From assembly GCA_022649165.1 (NCBI GenBank), contig JALCNR010000003.1, forward strand, positions 1-64,000: a DNA stretch of 64,000 nucleotides, read 5' to 3'. The notes under the pieces were generated by a model. That model had not been told where the DNA came from and did not search any database. It worked only from the letters and a program-made list of their open reading frames with translations. Source of the DNA: Actinomyces sp. (GTDB lineage Bacteria; Actinomycetota; Actinomycetes; Actinomycetales; Actinomycetaceae). Made by a program: the position numbers and the translations under genes. Shown here in pieces: positions 17,746 to 25,537 of this stretch (positions within the stretch are counted from its first letter, which is position 1; every line of letters begins with the position of its first letter).

Positions 17746-18813
17746 ATGGCCCTCCCGTCCCAGCACCCGCGCCCATCCGGCGCCCGCGCCCGCCCCGGTG
17801 CGCCCGACCTCCCCGAGGACTGGGAGGGCGCCGCGGCGGTCGCGCTGGGCCGACATGCGCTGGCGCTCGTCGCCCAGGACCTGCGCGCCCGCGGGATCAC
17901 CCAGATCGCCGTCCCCGACTACCACTGCGTCACGATGACCCTGCCCTTCCAGCTGGAGGGCCTCCACATCGCGCACGTGGCCGTGGGGGAGGACCTCATG
18001 GCCGATCCCGCGGCGCTCGAGCGCGCGATCCTGGGGGACGGGCAGACGGGCCGGGGCCGACCGGCGTGCCGAGATCGGTCCGGCGGCGCGGCTCCGGCCT
18101 CCTGGGCGATCCTCCACTGCGAGCTGTTCGGCGCGCCGCCGTCCCCCGAGCTGTCCCGCGCCCTGGGCGGCCTCCGGGAGGCCGGGGCGATCCTGGTCCT
18201 CGACGACACACACCGGTGGCCCCTGCCCGCCCTCGTCGACGCCGACTACCTGGCCGTGTCGGCGCGCAAGCTGACCGGGCTCTCCGACGGGGCCCTCGCC
18301 CGCGGTGGCGCCATCGGGGAGCCCGGCGGCCCCCGGCCGCTCCCGCGCGGGGGGATCGACCGCGCCGCGACCGCCGCCTGGCTCGCCGGGGACCGTGACC
18401 GCGCCGAAGACCTCATGGACCTCCAACTCTCCCCCGCCGCGATGTCGTCACAGGCCCGCGCCGCCTTGTCCGGACTCGACCTGTCCGCCCTGACGGCGGC
18501 GCGCAGGTCGGAGGCCGCCCGCCTCCATGACGCGCTGGAGGACCGCGGGATCGCGCCCCTCTCGCCGCGAGACGGGCACTTCTGCGTCGCCTTCCGCGAC
18601 CCGGCGGGGCCCGTCCATGCCCAGAGGCTGGTCCGGGACCTGGCTCTGGCCGGAGTCGACGGTCCCGTGTGGTGGCCGCGCCCGGCGGGATGGTCGCGCG
18701 AGTGGCCCGAGGACGTCGTCACCCTTCCTCTTGCCGACGACGAGGGCGGAGCCGGCCGCCGGACGGGGACGGCGGCGCGCGTCCTGTCCGTGCTGGACTC
18801 CCTGCTACGCTGA
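17746..18813 (+). CDS. PLP-dependent aminotransferase-like protein (fold type I), function unknown
   Basis: This 355-residue protein appears to be a compact DegT/AHBA-like fold-type I enzyme. YHCVTMTLPFQLEG lies where such enzymes bind the cofactor ring. VLDDTHRWPLP (Asp153/Asp154) matches the Asp that holds the pyridine nitrogen. YLAVSARKLTGLSDGA supplies a candidate Schiff-base Lys175 six residues after a small strand, as in DegT enzymes. The C-terminal domain is short. The ATG is supported by the GACAAT hexamer six bases upstream. No sugar or polysaccharide genes adjoin, so the substrate is unknown. The glycosylase gene follows after only 4 bases but has its own -10 element inside this gene. 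Confidence 0.6.
   Translation: MALPSQHPRPSGARARPGAPDLPEDWEGAAAVALGRHALALVAQDLRARGITQIAVPDYHCVTMTLPFQLEGLHIAHVAVGEDLMADPAALERAILGDGQTGRGRPACRDRSGGAAPASWAILHCELFGAPPSPELSRALGGLREAGAILVLDDTHRWPLPALVDADYLAVSARKLTGLSDGALARGGAIGEPGGPRPLPRGGIDRAATAAWLAGDRDRAEDLMDLQLSPAAMSSQARAALSGLDLSALTAARRSEAARLHDALEDRGIAPLSPRDGHFCVAFRDPAGPVHAQRLVRDLALAGVDGPVWWPRPAGWSREWPEDVVTLPLADDEGGAGRRTGTAARVLSVLDSLLR
18806..18811 (+). promoter_or_regulatory. -10 element of YcaQ-like gene
   Basis: TACGCT overlaps the end of the preceding gene and ends six bases before the ATG at 18818, another leaderless layout. Confidence 0.4.
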
Positions 18814-18817
18814 CCAC

Positions 18818-20104
18818 ATGTCGTACACCTGTTCGATCGACCAGGCACGCGGACTGGCCCTCGCCGGAGCCGGGCTAGCGGCTCCCCGACCTCCTCGGGC
18901 CCGCAGCCATGCCGAGGCCCGTCGCCGGGCGCTCGCCGCCGTCGAGAGCCTGGGCTATGTGCAGATCGACTCCGTCAACGTGATGGCGCGCGCCCAGGAC
19001 ATGGTGCTCTTCTCGCGGATCGGTGCGGTGCCCCGGGACATCCTCACGACGCCCACGCCCCCAGGCGGCGACCTCGTCGAGCATTGGGCGCATGAGGCCA
19101 GCGTCCTCACCCCCGCAATCGCCCGCCTGACCTGCGTCTTCCCACGTTCTGGACTGTGGGGCTCGCGGGTCCGGTACCGCGAGCATGCCGACTGGGAGGC
19201 CTGTCGCAGCCGTGTCCTGAGCCTTCTGTCCGACCAGCCGGCGACCGCCCTGGCGGTTGCCGACCAGATCGCGCCGGGGGATCGAGAGGGGCGGCGCCTG
19301 GCCGAGTCCTGCGTGCGGGACGCCTTCGCCAGCGGTGAGCTGGTGGGGATCGGACGCACCCGGACCTTTCAGCGGCTCCTCGCCCGCCCGGAGCTGCTGT
19401 GGCCCGATCTCTGGGATCGAGACGCCGCTCCCGAGCCCGCCGACGCGGCCCGGGAGCTCACCCGCATCACCTTGCGGGGGCTCGGCATCGCGCGGACCTC
19501 GACCGTCGCCGACTGGTTCCGCCTGCCCGCCTCCGCCGTCCAGGAGGCGCTCGCGCGCCTGGAGGCCCAGGGGCTGGCCCGCCGCGTCGAGGTCGCGGGG
19601 ACATCCTCCAGGCGCGAGGACCCCTGGTGGGTTCCCGTCCCCTCTGCCCTGGACGAGGGGGCCCAGCTTCCGCGCCCGCGAGCGCCCGCCACGGCCGCCG
19701 GTCTCTTCGCGGAGGACACCCCCTGGCGCGGCCGGACCCGGCTGCTGTCGCCCTTCGACCCGCTGGTCGCGCACCGCCCCCGGCTGTTCGAACTGTTCGG
19801 CGTCCGCTACCGGATCGGGATCTACACGCCCGCTCCGAAGCGCACGTACGGCTACTACGATCTGCTGGTCCTGCGCGGGAGGGACATCGTCGGCAGGATC
19901 GACCTGCGGGCGGACCGGGCGGCGGGCGTCCTGCGCGTCATGGGTTTCTGGCTGGAGACCGGTCCCGACCGCTCTCCCGTCGGCCAGGCGCGTGCCTTGC
20001 GCGGCGAGCTCGCCCGTGTGGCACGGTGGCAGGGGCTCTCGGACATCGCCGTGGACGACGCCGCCCGCGGCGACGGCGCCGCGGCGCTCGCCCGGGTGCT
20101 GTGA
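18818..20104 (+). CDS. YcaQ/AlkX/AlkZ-family DNA glycosylase (HTH_42, DUF1006)
   Basis: The 428-residue protein belongs to the winged-helix family whose characterised members (Escherichia YcaQ/AlkX, Streptomyces AlkZ) unhook DNA interstrand crosslinks. The key signature LGYVQIDSVNVMARAQDMVL sits at residues 45-64, and Gln49 with Asp51 form the catalytic QxD motif. VEHWAHEASVL follows at the family's usual distance, and the C-terminal WRGRTRLLSPFDPLVAHRPR and KRTYGYYDLLVL blocks are standard. By the QxD (not HxQ) active site it is YcaQ-like. In Streptomyces AlkZ guards against a self-made alkylating toxin; no toxin cluster is present here, so general crosslink repair is more likely. Confidence 0.85.
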   Translation: MSYTCSIDQARGLALAGAGLAAPRPPRARSHAEARRRALAAVESLGYVQIDSVNVMARAQDMVLFSRIGAVPRDILTTPTPPGGDLVEHWAHEASVLTPAIARLTCVFPRSGLWGSRVRYREHADWEACRSRVLSLLSDQPATALAVADQIAPGDREGRRLAESCVRDAFASGELVGIGRTRTFQRLLARPELLWPDLWDRDAAPEPADAARELTRITLRGLGIARTSTVADWFRLPASAVQEALARLEAQGLARRVEVAGTSSRREDPWWVPVPSALDEGAQLPRPRAPATAAGLFAEDTPWRGRTRLLSPFDPLVAHRPRLFELFGVRYRIGIYTPAPKRTYGYYDLLVLRGRDIVGRIDLRADRAAGVLRVMGFWLETGPDRSPVGQARALRGELARVARWQGLSDIAVDDAARGDGAAALARVL

Positions 20105-20135
20105 CCCGGGTGCGTCCCCGCAACGGCTGCTCATC

Positions 20136-20141
20136 TAGACT
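20136..20141 (+). promoter_or_regulatory. -10 element of S4 protein gene
   Basis: TAGACT ends six bases before the GTG start at 20148. Confidence 0.45.
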
Positions 20142-20147
20142 CGCCGC

Positions 20148-20573
20148 GTGAACGGTGATGGACCCGCCCCCAAACTCCCGCGGGGGGCACCTGCCCCCGG
20201 GGACTCGGTGCGCGTGGACACCTGGTTGTGGGCGACGCGCCAGACGAGATCGCGCTCGCAGGCCACGGCGGCCGCGCGCGCCGGCCACGTCAGGGTCAAC
20301 GGCGCCACCGCCAAGGCCAGCCAGCAGGTGCGCATCGGGGACGAGGTGCGCCTGCGCATCGAGGGATTCGACCGCGTTCTGGAGGTCGCGGGGCTGCTGG
20401 TCAAGCGCGTCGGGGCGCCGCAGGCGCGGCTGTGCGCCGTCGACCGCACACCGCCGCGCCCGAGGATAGGGGGAGCCGCGCCCATCCGCGACCGCGGAGC
20501 CGGCCGCCCCTCGAAACGGGAGCGCCGCGAACTCGACCGCCTGCGCGGACGCGACTCTCACGAGCACTCCTGA
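20148..20573 (+). CDS. S4-domain RNA-binding protein (Hsp15-like)
   Basis: The 141-residue protein has an S4 RNA-binding domain at about residues 22-70 (VRVDTWLWATRQTRSRSQAT, then GHVRVNGATAKASQQVRIGD). A basic Arg/Lys-rich tail follows (GRPSKRERRELDRLRGR). This matches the Hsp15/YrfH group, in which the E. coli member rescues stalled 50S subunits carrying nascent chains. Start GTG, leaderless by position of the -10. It converges on the PadR gene, and the intergenic 132 bases are framed by a long inverted repeat. Confidence 0.85.
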   Translation: MNGDGPAPKLPRGAPAPGDSVRVDTWLWATRQTRSRSQATAAARAGHVRVNGATAKASQQVRIGDEVRLRIEGFDRVLEVAGLLVKRVGAPQARLCAVDRTPPRPRIGGAAPIRDRGAGRPSKRERRELDRLRGRDSHEHS

Positions 20574-20700
20574 CGTCGCCCGCCCGGGCCTGCGCCCCCT
20601 CTCCGCATGGCCGGACCCAGGACCCGTTCCAGCAGCCGGACTCCCCGTGCCGGTCAGCTGGACCGTCCCCGCCCAGGAGGAAGGCGGGCGGACGTCAGGA
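20568..20700. repeat. Long inverted repeat between convergent S4 and PadR genes
   Basis: The arms 20568-20584 and 20683-20700 (TCCTGACGTCGCCCGCC and its complement with one extra G) could pair over 17 bases. They would enclose a 98-base loop. The left arm contains the S4 stop codon. It may be a bidirectional terminator or a structured 3' end. Confidence 0.5.
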
Positions 20701-20705
20701 CCCGA

Positions 20706-21245
20706 TCAGTCCTCCTTCTTCTGCGCGTCCCCGGACGCCGCGAGCTTCGACTCCACGGCGTCGAGCCAGCGGAGCTCAGCGCGCAGTTGGAAGATCTGAC
20801 GGTCCACGACCAGGTTGTAGGGGTCGCCGTTCTCCTCGGCGGCGTCCTTGGCGTGGACGTACTCGCGCAGCGCCTTCGAGGTGGCCTTGCGCTGACGCTG
20901 GATCATGCCGGGCACGTCGGCATCGGGGTTGTCCACGGCGACAGCCAGCTTGATGACCAGTTCGTCGCGGTCGGCGGTGTCGCGGGCGACCGGCTTCGCG
21001 AGCCAGGCGTCCAGTGCGGACTGCCCGACCTCGGTGAGCGTGAAGACCTCCGACTCCCGACCTCCGTGGGTCTCCCTGTGGGAGTCGACGAAGCCGTCGC
21101 GCTCCAGGCGCTGCATGGTCTGGTAGACCTGACCGATGTTGAGCGTCCAGGTGCCTCCGACGTGTTCCTCAAATGTCTGCTTGAGGCGGTAGACGCCTTC
21201 GGGTTTCGTGGCGATGAGCGCCAGCATGGCATTTCGAACGGACAT
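20706..21245 (-). CDS. PadR-family transcriptional regulator
   Basis: The 179-residue PadR protein has an N-terminal winged helix: LALIATKPEGVYRLKQTFEEH, then LNIGQVYQTMQRLERDGFVDS, then the wing VFTLTEVGQSALDAWL. A helical dimerisation arm carries DGDP-like spacing and a C-terminal coiled coil. It is divergent from a heterodimeric ABC exporter operon, the common arrangement of PadR repressors such as LmrR that sense transported drugs. The 443-base intergenic region carries a TTGACA-N17-TACCAT promoter for the transporter, with a 12-base palindrome at its start point. Confidence 0.9.
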   Translation of the reverse strand: MSVRNAMLALIATKPEGVYRLKQTFEEHVGGTWTLNIGQVYQTMQRLERDGFVDSHRETHGGRESEVFTLTEVGQSALDAWLAKPVARDTADRDELVIKLAVAVDNPDADVPGMIQRQRKATSKALREYVHAKDAAEENGDPYNLVVDRQIFQLRAELRWLDAVESKLAASGDAQKKED

Positions 21246-21404
21246 GGGACCTCCGAGAAATGAATGGGTGGTGCGGACTGGGTAACCCGTTGTCGGGTGT
21301 ACTCATCGTAGGCGGAATGGATTACCGAGAAGGCCGGAACACGCTGTGAACGCGCTGTGAACGCGCGAAGGGTGCGCGACCATCGTCGGGAACGATTCCC
21401 TGGA

Positions 21405-21447
21405 CCTCCGCCACCGACGCGGGCCTGCCCCGCGTCGGTGGCGGAGG
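21405..21447. repeat. Perfect 19-bp inverted repeat, 5-base loop
   Basis: The arms are 21405-21423 and 21429-21447. It looks like a strong terminator hairpin, yet neither neighbour ends here: both genes are transcribed away from it. Confidence 0.75.
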
Positions 21448-21553
21448 GGTCCCGGAGGCGTCTTCCGCGACGGCCCTGTGGCGGCAGATGCCCCCGACCC
21501 GTCCTACCATGTCACTGGCCTCACGGGAGGACGTCGGGCCGGCGACGGAGATC

Positions 21554-21581
21554 GTCTCCGCATGGCGGGCCATGCGGAGAC
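21554..21581. repeat. 13-bp inverted repeat upstream of ABC exporter promoter
   Basis: GTCTCCGCATGGC and its exact complement are separated by two bases. It lies 14 bases upstream of the TTGACA -35. Confidence 0.7.
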
Positions 21582-21594
21582 GGCTGCGGCCCGG

Positions 21595-21623
21595 TTGACA
21601 GGCATGCGACCCCTCCCTACCAT
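21595..21623 (+). promoter_or_regulatory. ABC exporter promoter (TTGACA-N17-TACCAT)
   Basis: It has a consensus -35 at 21595-21600 and a -10 at 21618-21623, giving a start point near 21630, about 60 bases before the first exporter gene. Confidence 0.65.
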
Positions 21624-21626
21624 ACT

Positions 21627-21638
21627 GAAGGTACCTTC
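21627..21638. promoter_or_regulatory. Palindromic operator candidate for PadR
   Basis: GAAGGTACCTTC is a perfect 12-base palindrome covering the predicted transcription start of the exporter operon. This is a good position for repression by the divergent PadR protein. Confidence 0.5.
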
Positions 21639-21688
21639 AAAAAGAAGCGACTCGCACGCGCGGAGAAGTCCGCCATGAATGGACGCAC

Positions 21689-23428
21689 ATGCTCGCCAAA
21701 CTGACTTGGGAATACCTGCGGACCCGCCTCTGGGAGGTCCTCGCCGTCGTCGTCCTGCAGACGATGGCCGCCATCGCCTCCCTCAACCTCCCCGACCTCA
21801 ACGCCCGGATCATCGACGAGGGCGTCGCGTTGGGCGACACGGACCACATCTGGCGGCTCGGAGCCGTCATGCTCGCCGTCACGCTCGGGCAATCCGTCGC
21901 CACCGCCGTCGCCGTGTTCCTCGGTTCCCGCATGGCGATGGGCCTGGGCGCTTGGCTGCGCCACCGCGTCTTCACCCACACCCAGGACTTCTCCGCCCAA
22001 GACGTCCACGAGTTCGGCGCCCCCTCGCTGGTCACGCGCGCGACCAATGACGTCCAGCAGATCCAGATGGTCGTCCTCATGACCTTCCTCATCATGATCC
22101 AGGCGCCCATCATGGGCGTCGGCGGCGTGGTGATGGCCCTGCGCCAGGACTCGCACCTGTCCCTGCTGCTCGTCGTCGTGGTCCCCGTCCTGGCGCTGGT
22201 CGTCGGCCTGATCATGGGCCGCCTGGCCCCCCTCTTCCAGGTCCAGCAGACCCGCATCGACGCGATGAACACGGTGCTGCGCGAGGAGCTGTCCGGCATC
22301 CGCGTCATCCGGGCCTTCGTGCGCCAGCCGCTGATCCGCGCCCGCTACCGCGACGCGAACGACCAATTGCGCCAGGTCGCGCTGCGGATCGGCACGCTGT
22401 TCGCCCTGATCTTCCCCGCGGTGACCGTCATCATCTCGCTGTCCAACATCGGGGTCCTGTGGTACGGCGGACACTCCATCGAGAACGGGGAGTCGCAGAT
22501 CGGCGCCCTGTTCGCATTTATCAACTACCTCGGGCTGATCTTCATGGCCGTCATGATGGCCGCGATGATGTTCATCATGGTGCCCCGCGCCAATGTCTCG
22601 GCGGTTCGCATCGCCGCTGTCCTCGACCACGACGTCTCCGTGAGAAGCCCCGGGAGGCCCGCACCCGCTCCCGAGGGCCGCTGGACCTTCGCTCTCCGCG
22701 ACGTCTCGCTGCGCTACCCCGGCGCCGAGGACCCGGTCCTTGACGGCGTCTCGCTCGAGTTCGCTCCGGGCACCACCACCGGCGTCATCGGCTCGACGGG
22801 CTCAGGGAAGACGACCCTGGTCAACCTCATCCCGCGGCTCATGGATCCCACCGGCGGCTCGGTGACCGCCAACGGCGTGCCGACGACCGAGTTGGACCCC
22901 GCCGAGCTGCGGCGGCACATCGCGATGGTCCCCCAACGCGCCTACCTGTTCTCGGGCACCATCGCCTCGACCGTGTCCGGCGTGCCGGACCCGGACCAGG
23001 CCCAACGCGAGCGTGTCATCCGAGCCCTGGAGGGCGCCCAGGCCATGGAGTTCGTCTCGGACCTCGACCAGGGCATCGACACCTCCGTGGAGGCGGGGGG
23101 CACGAACTTCTCCGGCGGGCAGCGCCAGCGGCTCACGATCGCCCGGGCCCTGTACCGATCAGCTGACCTGTTCATCTTCGACGATTCTTTCTCGGCCCTG
23201 GACTACTCCACGGATGCGCGCCTGCGCATCGCCCTCCCGGCCTACACCGAGGGCGCCGCCACCCTGATCGTCGCCCAGCGCGTCGCGACGATCCGCCACG
23301 CCGACCGCATCGTCGTCCTGGACGACGGGCGCATCGTCGGACGCGGGACCCACGCCGAACTGATGGGGAGCTGTCCGACGTATCGCGAGATCGTCGCGTC
23401 GCAGATGAGCGAGGAGGAGGCCGCATGA
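21689..23428 (+). CDS. ABC exporter half-transporter, degenerate ATPase subunit
   Basis: The 579-residue half-transporter has six membrane helices (about residues 15-300) fused to an ATPase domain. Walker A is GSTGSGKTTL and the signature is FSGGQRQRL. The Walker B reads LFIFDDSFSALD, with Asp in place of the catalytic Glu, and the switch reads VAQRVAT, with Gln in place of His. These changes mark the degenerate subunit of a heterodimeric exporter such as TM287/288 or BmrC/D. Its stop overlaps the next gene by four bases (ATGA). Likely substrates are drugs or lipophilic compounds, as judged from the divergent PadR regulator. Confidence 0.9.
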   Translation: MLAKLTWEYLRTRLWEVLAVVVLQTMAAIASLNLPDLNARIIDEGVALGDTDHIWRLGAVMLAVTLGQSVATAVAVFLGSRMAMGLGAWLRHRVFTHTQDFSAQDVHEFGAPSLVTRATNDVQQIQMVVLMTFLIMIQAPIMGVGGVVMALRQDSHLSLLLVVVVPVLALVVGLIMGRLAPLFQVQQTRIDAMNTVLREELSGIRVIRAFVRQPLIRARYRDANDQLRQVALRIGTLFALIFPAVTVIISLSNIGVLWYGGHSIENGESQIGALFAFINYLGLIFMAVMMAAMMFIMVPRANVSAVRIAAVLDHDVSVRSPGRPAPAPEGRWTFALRDVSLRYPGAEDPVLDGVSLEFAPGTTTGVIGSTGSGKTTLVNLIPRLMDPTGGSVTANGVPTTELDPAELRRHIAMVPQRAYLFSGTIASTVSGVPDPDQAQRERVIRALEGAQAMEFVSDLDQGIDTSVEAGGTNFSGGQRQRLTIARALYRSADLFIFDDSFSALDYSTDARLRIALPAYTEGAATLIVAQRVATIRHADRIVVLDDGRIVGRGTHAELMGSCPTYREIVASQMSEEEAA

Positions 23429-25413
23429 GCGCCGCCCACGGGAGCCCGAGCCGCGGTGTCGCCCCCGGCGCGCGGTCCAAGGACTTCGGAGGTTCCTTCA
23501 GGCGATTGATCGGCGAGCTCCGCATGGATCTCCCGCGCATCCTCCTGGCCCTCCTCGCCACCGCCGTCGCGGTGGTCCTCTCGGTCGCCGCCCCGAAACT
23601 CCTCGGGAACGGCACGAACCTCATCTTCGAGGGCGTCATCGGCCGCATGATCGCCCAGGCCCCCTCCAAGGAGGCCGCTGTCGCGGCCCTCGAACAGCAG
23701 GGCAACGGAAAGCTCGCCACGATGCTGGCGTCGATGGACGTCACGCCCGGCCAGGGCATCGACTTCTCGGCGCTCGGCCGCGTCCTGATCGAGGTCGGCG
23801 CCATCTACGTCGCGGCCGCCGTCCTCCAGTTCATCGCCGGGCTGCTGCTGCGCCACGTCATCCAGGCCACGGGCTGGCGGATGCGCGACCGCATCCAGCG
23901 CAAGATCGAGGACCTGCCGTTGTCCTACCTGGACCAGAACAGCCGGGGCGACCTGATGTCGCGCGTGTCCAACGACGTCGACAACGTCACCCAGGTGATG
24001 AACCAGACGCTCAACCAGTTCTTCCAGTCGGTGCTCACCCTGGTCGGGATCCTCGTCATGATGCTCACGCTGTCCTGGCAGCTCACGCTCCTGGCGATGG
24101 TCGTCATCCCCCTGGGCGCGTGGGCCGCGGTCGTCCTGATGAGACGCGCCCAGCCTCAGTTCCGAGAGCAGTGGCACGCCACAGGCGAGGTCTCTGGCCT
24201 CGTCGAGGAGGCCATGACCGGGCACGAGGTCGTCGCGCTCTACGGCCTGGAGGAGCGCTTCACCGACGCGTTCAATCAGTCCAACACCGCGCTGTACACC
24301 TCGTCCTTCAAGGCCCAGACCCTGTCCAACATGACCCAGCCCGTCATGTCCTTCATCTCGAACCTGTCCTACGTGATCGTCGCCGTCGGCGGCGGCCTCA
24401 AAGTGGTCAGCGGGCAGATGACGCTCGGCGACGTCCAGGCCTTCATCCAGTACTCCCGGAACTTCACCCAGCCGCTGGGGCAGCTCGCCTCGATGGCGAA
24501 CTCGCTGCAGTCCGGCGTCGCCTCGGCCGAGCGCATCTTCGAGTTCCTCGACGCCCCGGAGATGGAACCCGACCGCGGCGCCTCCTCCTTCACCGAGGCG
24601 TGGCGCAACGCCCATCCCGGCGCCGACTTCGACGGGCAGGCGGAGGCCGGCCGCATCGTCTTCGACCACGTGAGGTTCGGGTACGTTCCGGGCACGCCCG
24701 TCATCAAGGACCTCTCGCTGAACGTCGAGCCCGGCCAGATGGTCGCGATCATCGGCCCCACGGGCGCCGGCAAGACGACCCTGGTCAACCTGCTCATGCG
24801 CTTCTACGAACTCGACTCCGGGTCGATCTCGATCGACGGGGTCGACATCCGCGATCTCCAGAAGGACGCGCTTCGCCGGCACATGGGCATGGTCCTCCAG
24901 GACACCTGGCTGTTCGAGGGGACGATCGGCGACAACATCGCCTTCGGGCGCGAGAGCGCCACCGAGGAGGACGTCATCCGCGCCGCCACGGAGACCGGCG
25001 CCCACCGCCTGATCCGCCAGCTGCCGGAGGGCTACCGCACCCAGGTCAGCGATGACGGCGAGACGGTCTCCGCCGGCGAGCGCCAGCTGCTGACCATCGC
25101 GCGCGCCTTCATCGCGCAGCCCGACCTGCTCATCCTCGACGAGGCGACGTCCTCGGTAGACACACGCACGGAGGTGCTGGTCCAGCGGGCCATGGATCAG
25201 CTCCGCCAGGGCCGCACGGCCTTCGTCATCGCGCACCGTCTGTCCACCATCCGCGACGCGGACCTCATCCTGGTCATGGAGGACGGCGACGTCGTCGAGA
25301 AGGGCCGCCACGACGATCTCCTGGCATCCGGCGGGGCGTACGCCCGCCTCTACCGGGCCCAGTTCGCGGGCCCCGCGGTGGAGGACCCCCCGGACGGCGC
25401 GAGCGGCGACTGA
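23425..25413 (+). CDS. ABC exporter half-transporter, catalytic subunit
   Basis: The 662-residue partner of the preceding gene has a longer N-terminus and a 60-residue insertion after the first helix. Walker A is GPTGAGKTTL, Walker B LLILDEATSSVD (catalytic Glu present) and the switch VIAHRLST (His present). Its signature reads VSAGERQ instead of SGGQ. In the head-to-tail dimer this altered signature faces the altered Walker B of the first subunit. Both sets of changes therefore sit in one degenerate site, and the other site is complete. Translational coupling (ATGA) supports equal stoichiometry. Confidence 0.92.
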   Translation: MSAAHGSPSRGVAPGARSKDFGGSFRRLIGELRMDLPRILLALLATAVAVVLSVAAPKLLGNGTNLIFEGVIGRMIAQAPSKEAAVAALEQQGNGKLATMLASMDVTPGQGIDFSALGRVLIEVGAIYVAAAVLQFIAGLLLRHVIQATGWRMRDRIQRKIEDLPLSYLDQNSRGDLMSRVSNDVDNVTQVMNQTLNQFFQSVLTLVGILVMMLTLSWQLTLLAMVVIPLGAWAAVVLMRRAQPQFREQWHATGEVSGLVEEAMTGHEVVALYGLEERFTDAFNQSNTALYTSSFKAQTLSNMTQPVMSFISNLSYVIVAVGGGLKVVSGQMTLGDVQAFIQYSRNFTQPLGQLASMANSLQSGVASAERIFEFLDAPEMEPDRGASSFTEAWRNAHPGADFDGQAEAGRIVFDHVRFGYVPGTPVIKDLSLNVEPGQMVAIIGPTGAGKTTLVNLLMRFYELDSGSISIDGVDIRDLQKDALRRHMGMVLQDTWLFEGTIGDNIAFGRESATEEDVIRAATETGAHRLIRQLPEGYRTQVSDDGETVSAGERQLLTIARAFIAQPDLLILDEATSSVDTRTEVLVQRAMDQLRQGRTAFVIAHRLSTIRDADLILVMEDGDVVEKGRHDDLLASGGAYARLYRAQFAGPAVEDPPDGASGD

Positions 25414-25506
25414 GCCCGGAGCTCTCGGCGATCTGGTTCACCGACACCGCGCCGGTCCCTTTGCCCTCGAAGAGCCTCCGGCGGCGCCGCCCTCGTCCCA
25501 GGGATC

Positions 25507-25512
25507 TAGGCT
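25507..25512 (+). promoter_or_regulatory. -10 element of second aldo/keto reductase gene
   Basis: TAGGCT precedes the ATG at 25538 by 25 bases. The leader carries an AAAGGA ribosome-binding site. Confidence 0.4.
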
Positions 25513-25537
25513 GGACGAACGTCACACGGAAAGGATC

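Larger units (their letters stand above)
21246..21688. other. 443-base divergent intergenic region, PadR to ABC exporter
   Basis: No gene is visible here. The region holds a dyad ACCCG-N4-CGGGT near the PadR start (21285-21298) and a 19-bp perfect stem (21405-21447). It also has a 13-bp stem (21554-21581) and the transporter promoter with its overlapping palindrome (21595-21638). The two hairpins are not at the 3' end of any visible gene. Confidence 0.6.

Noticed and set aside
18818..20104. AlkZ-type self-resistance gene of a natural-product cluster
   Set aside because: The active site is QxD (YcaQ type), and no biosynthetic genes lie nearby.
23242..25311. A 689-codon open frame antisense to the second ABC exporter gene
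   Set aside because: It is a mirror frame of a strongly conserved transporter with no recognisable domain.
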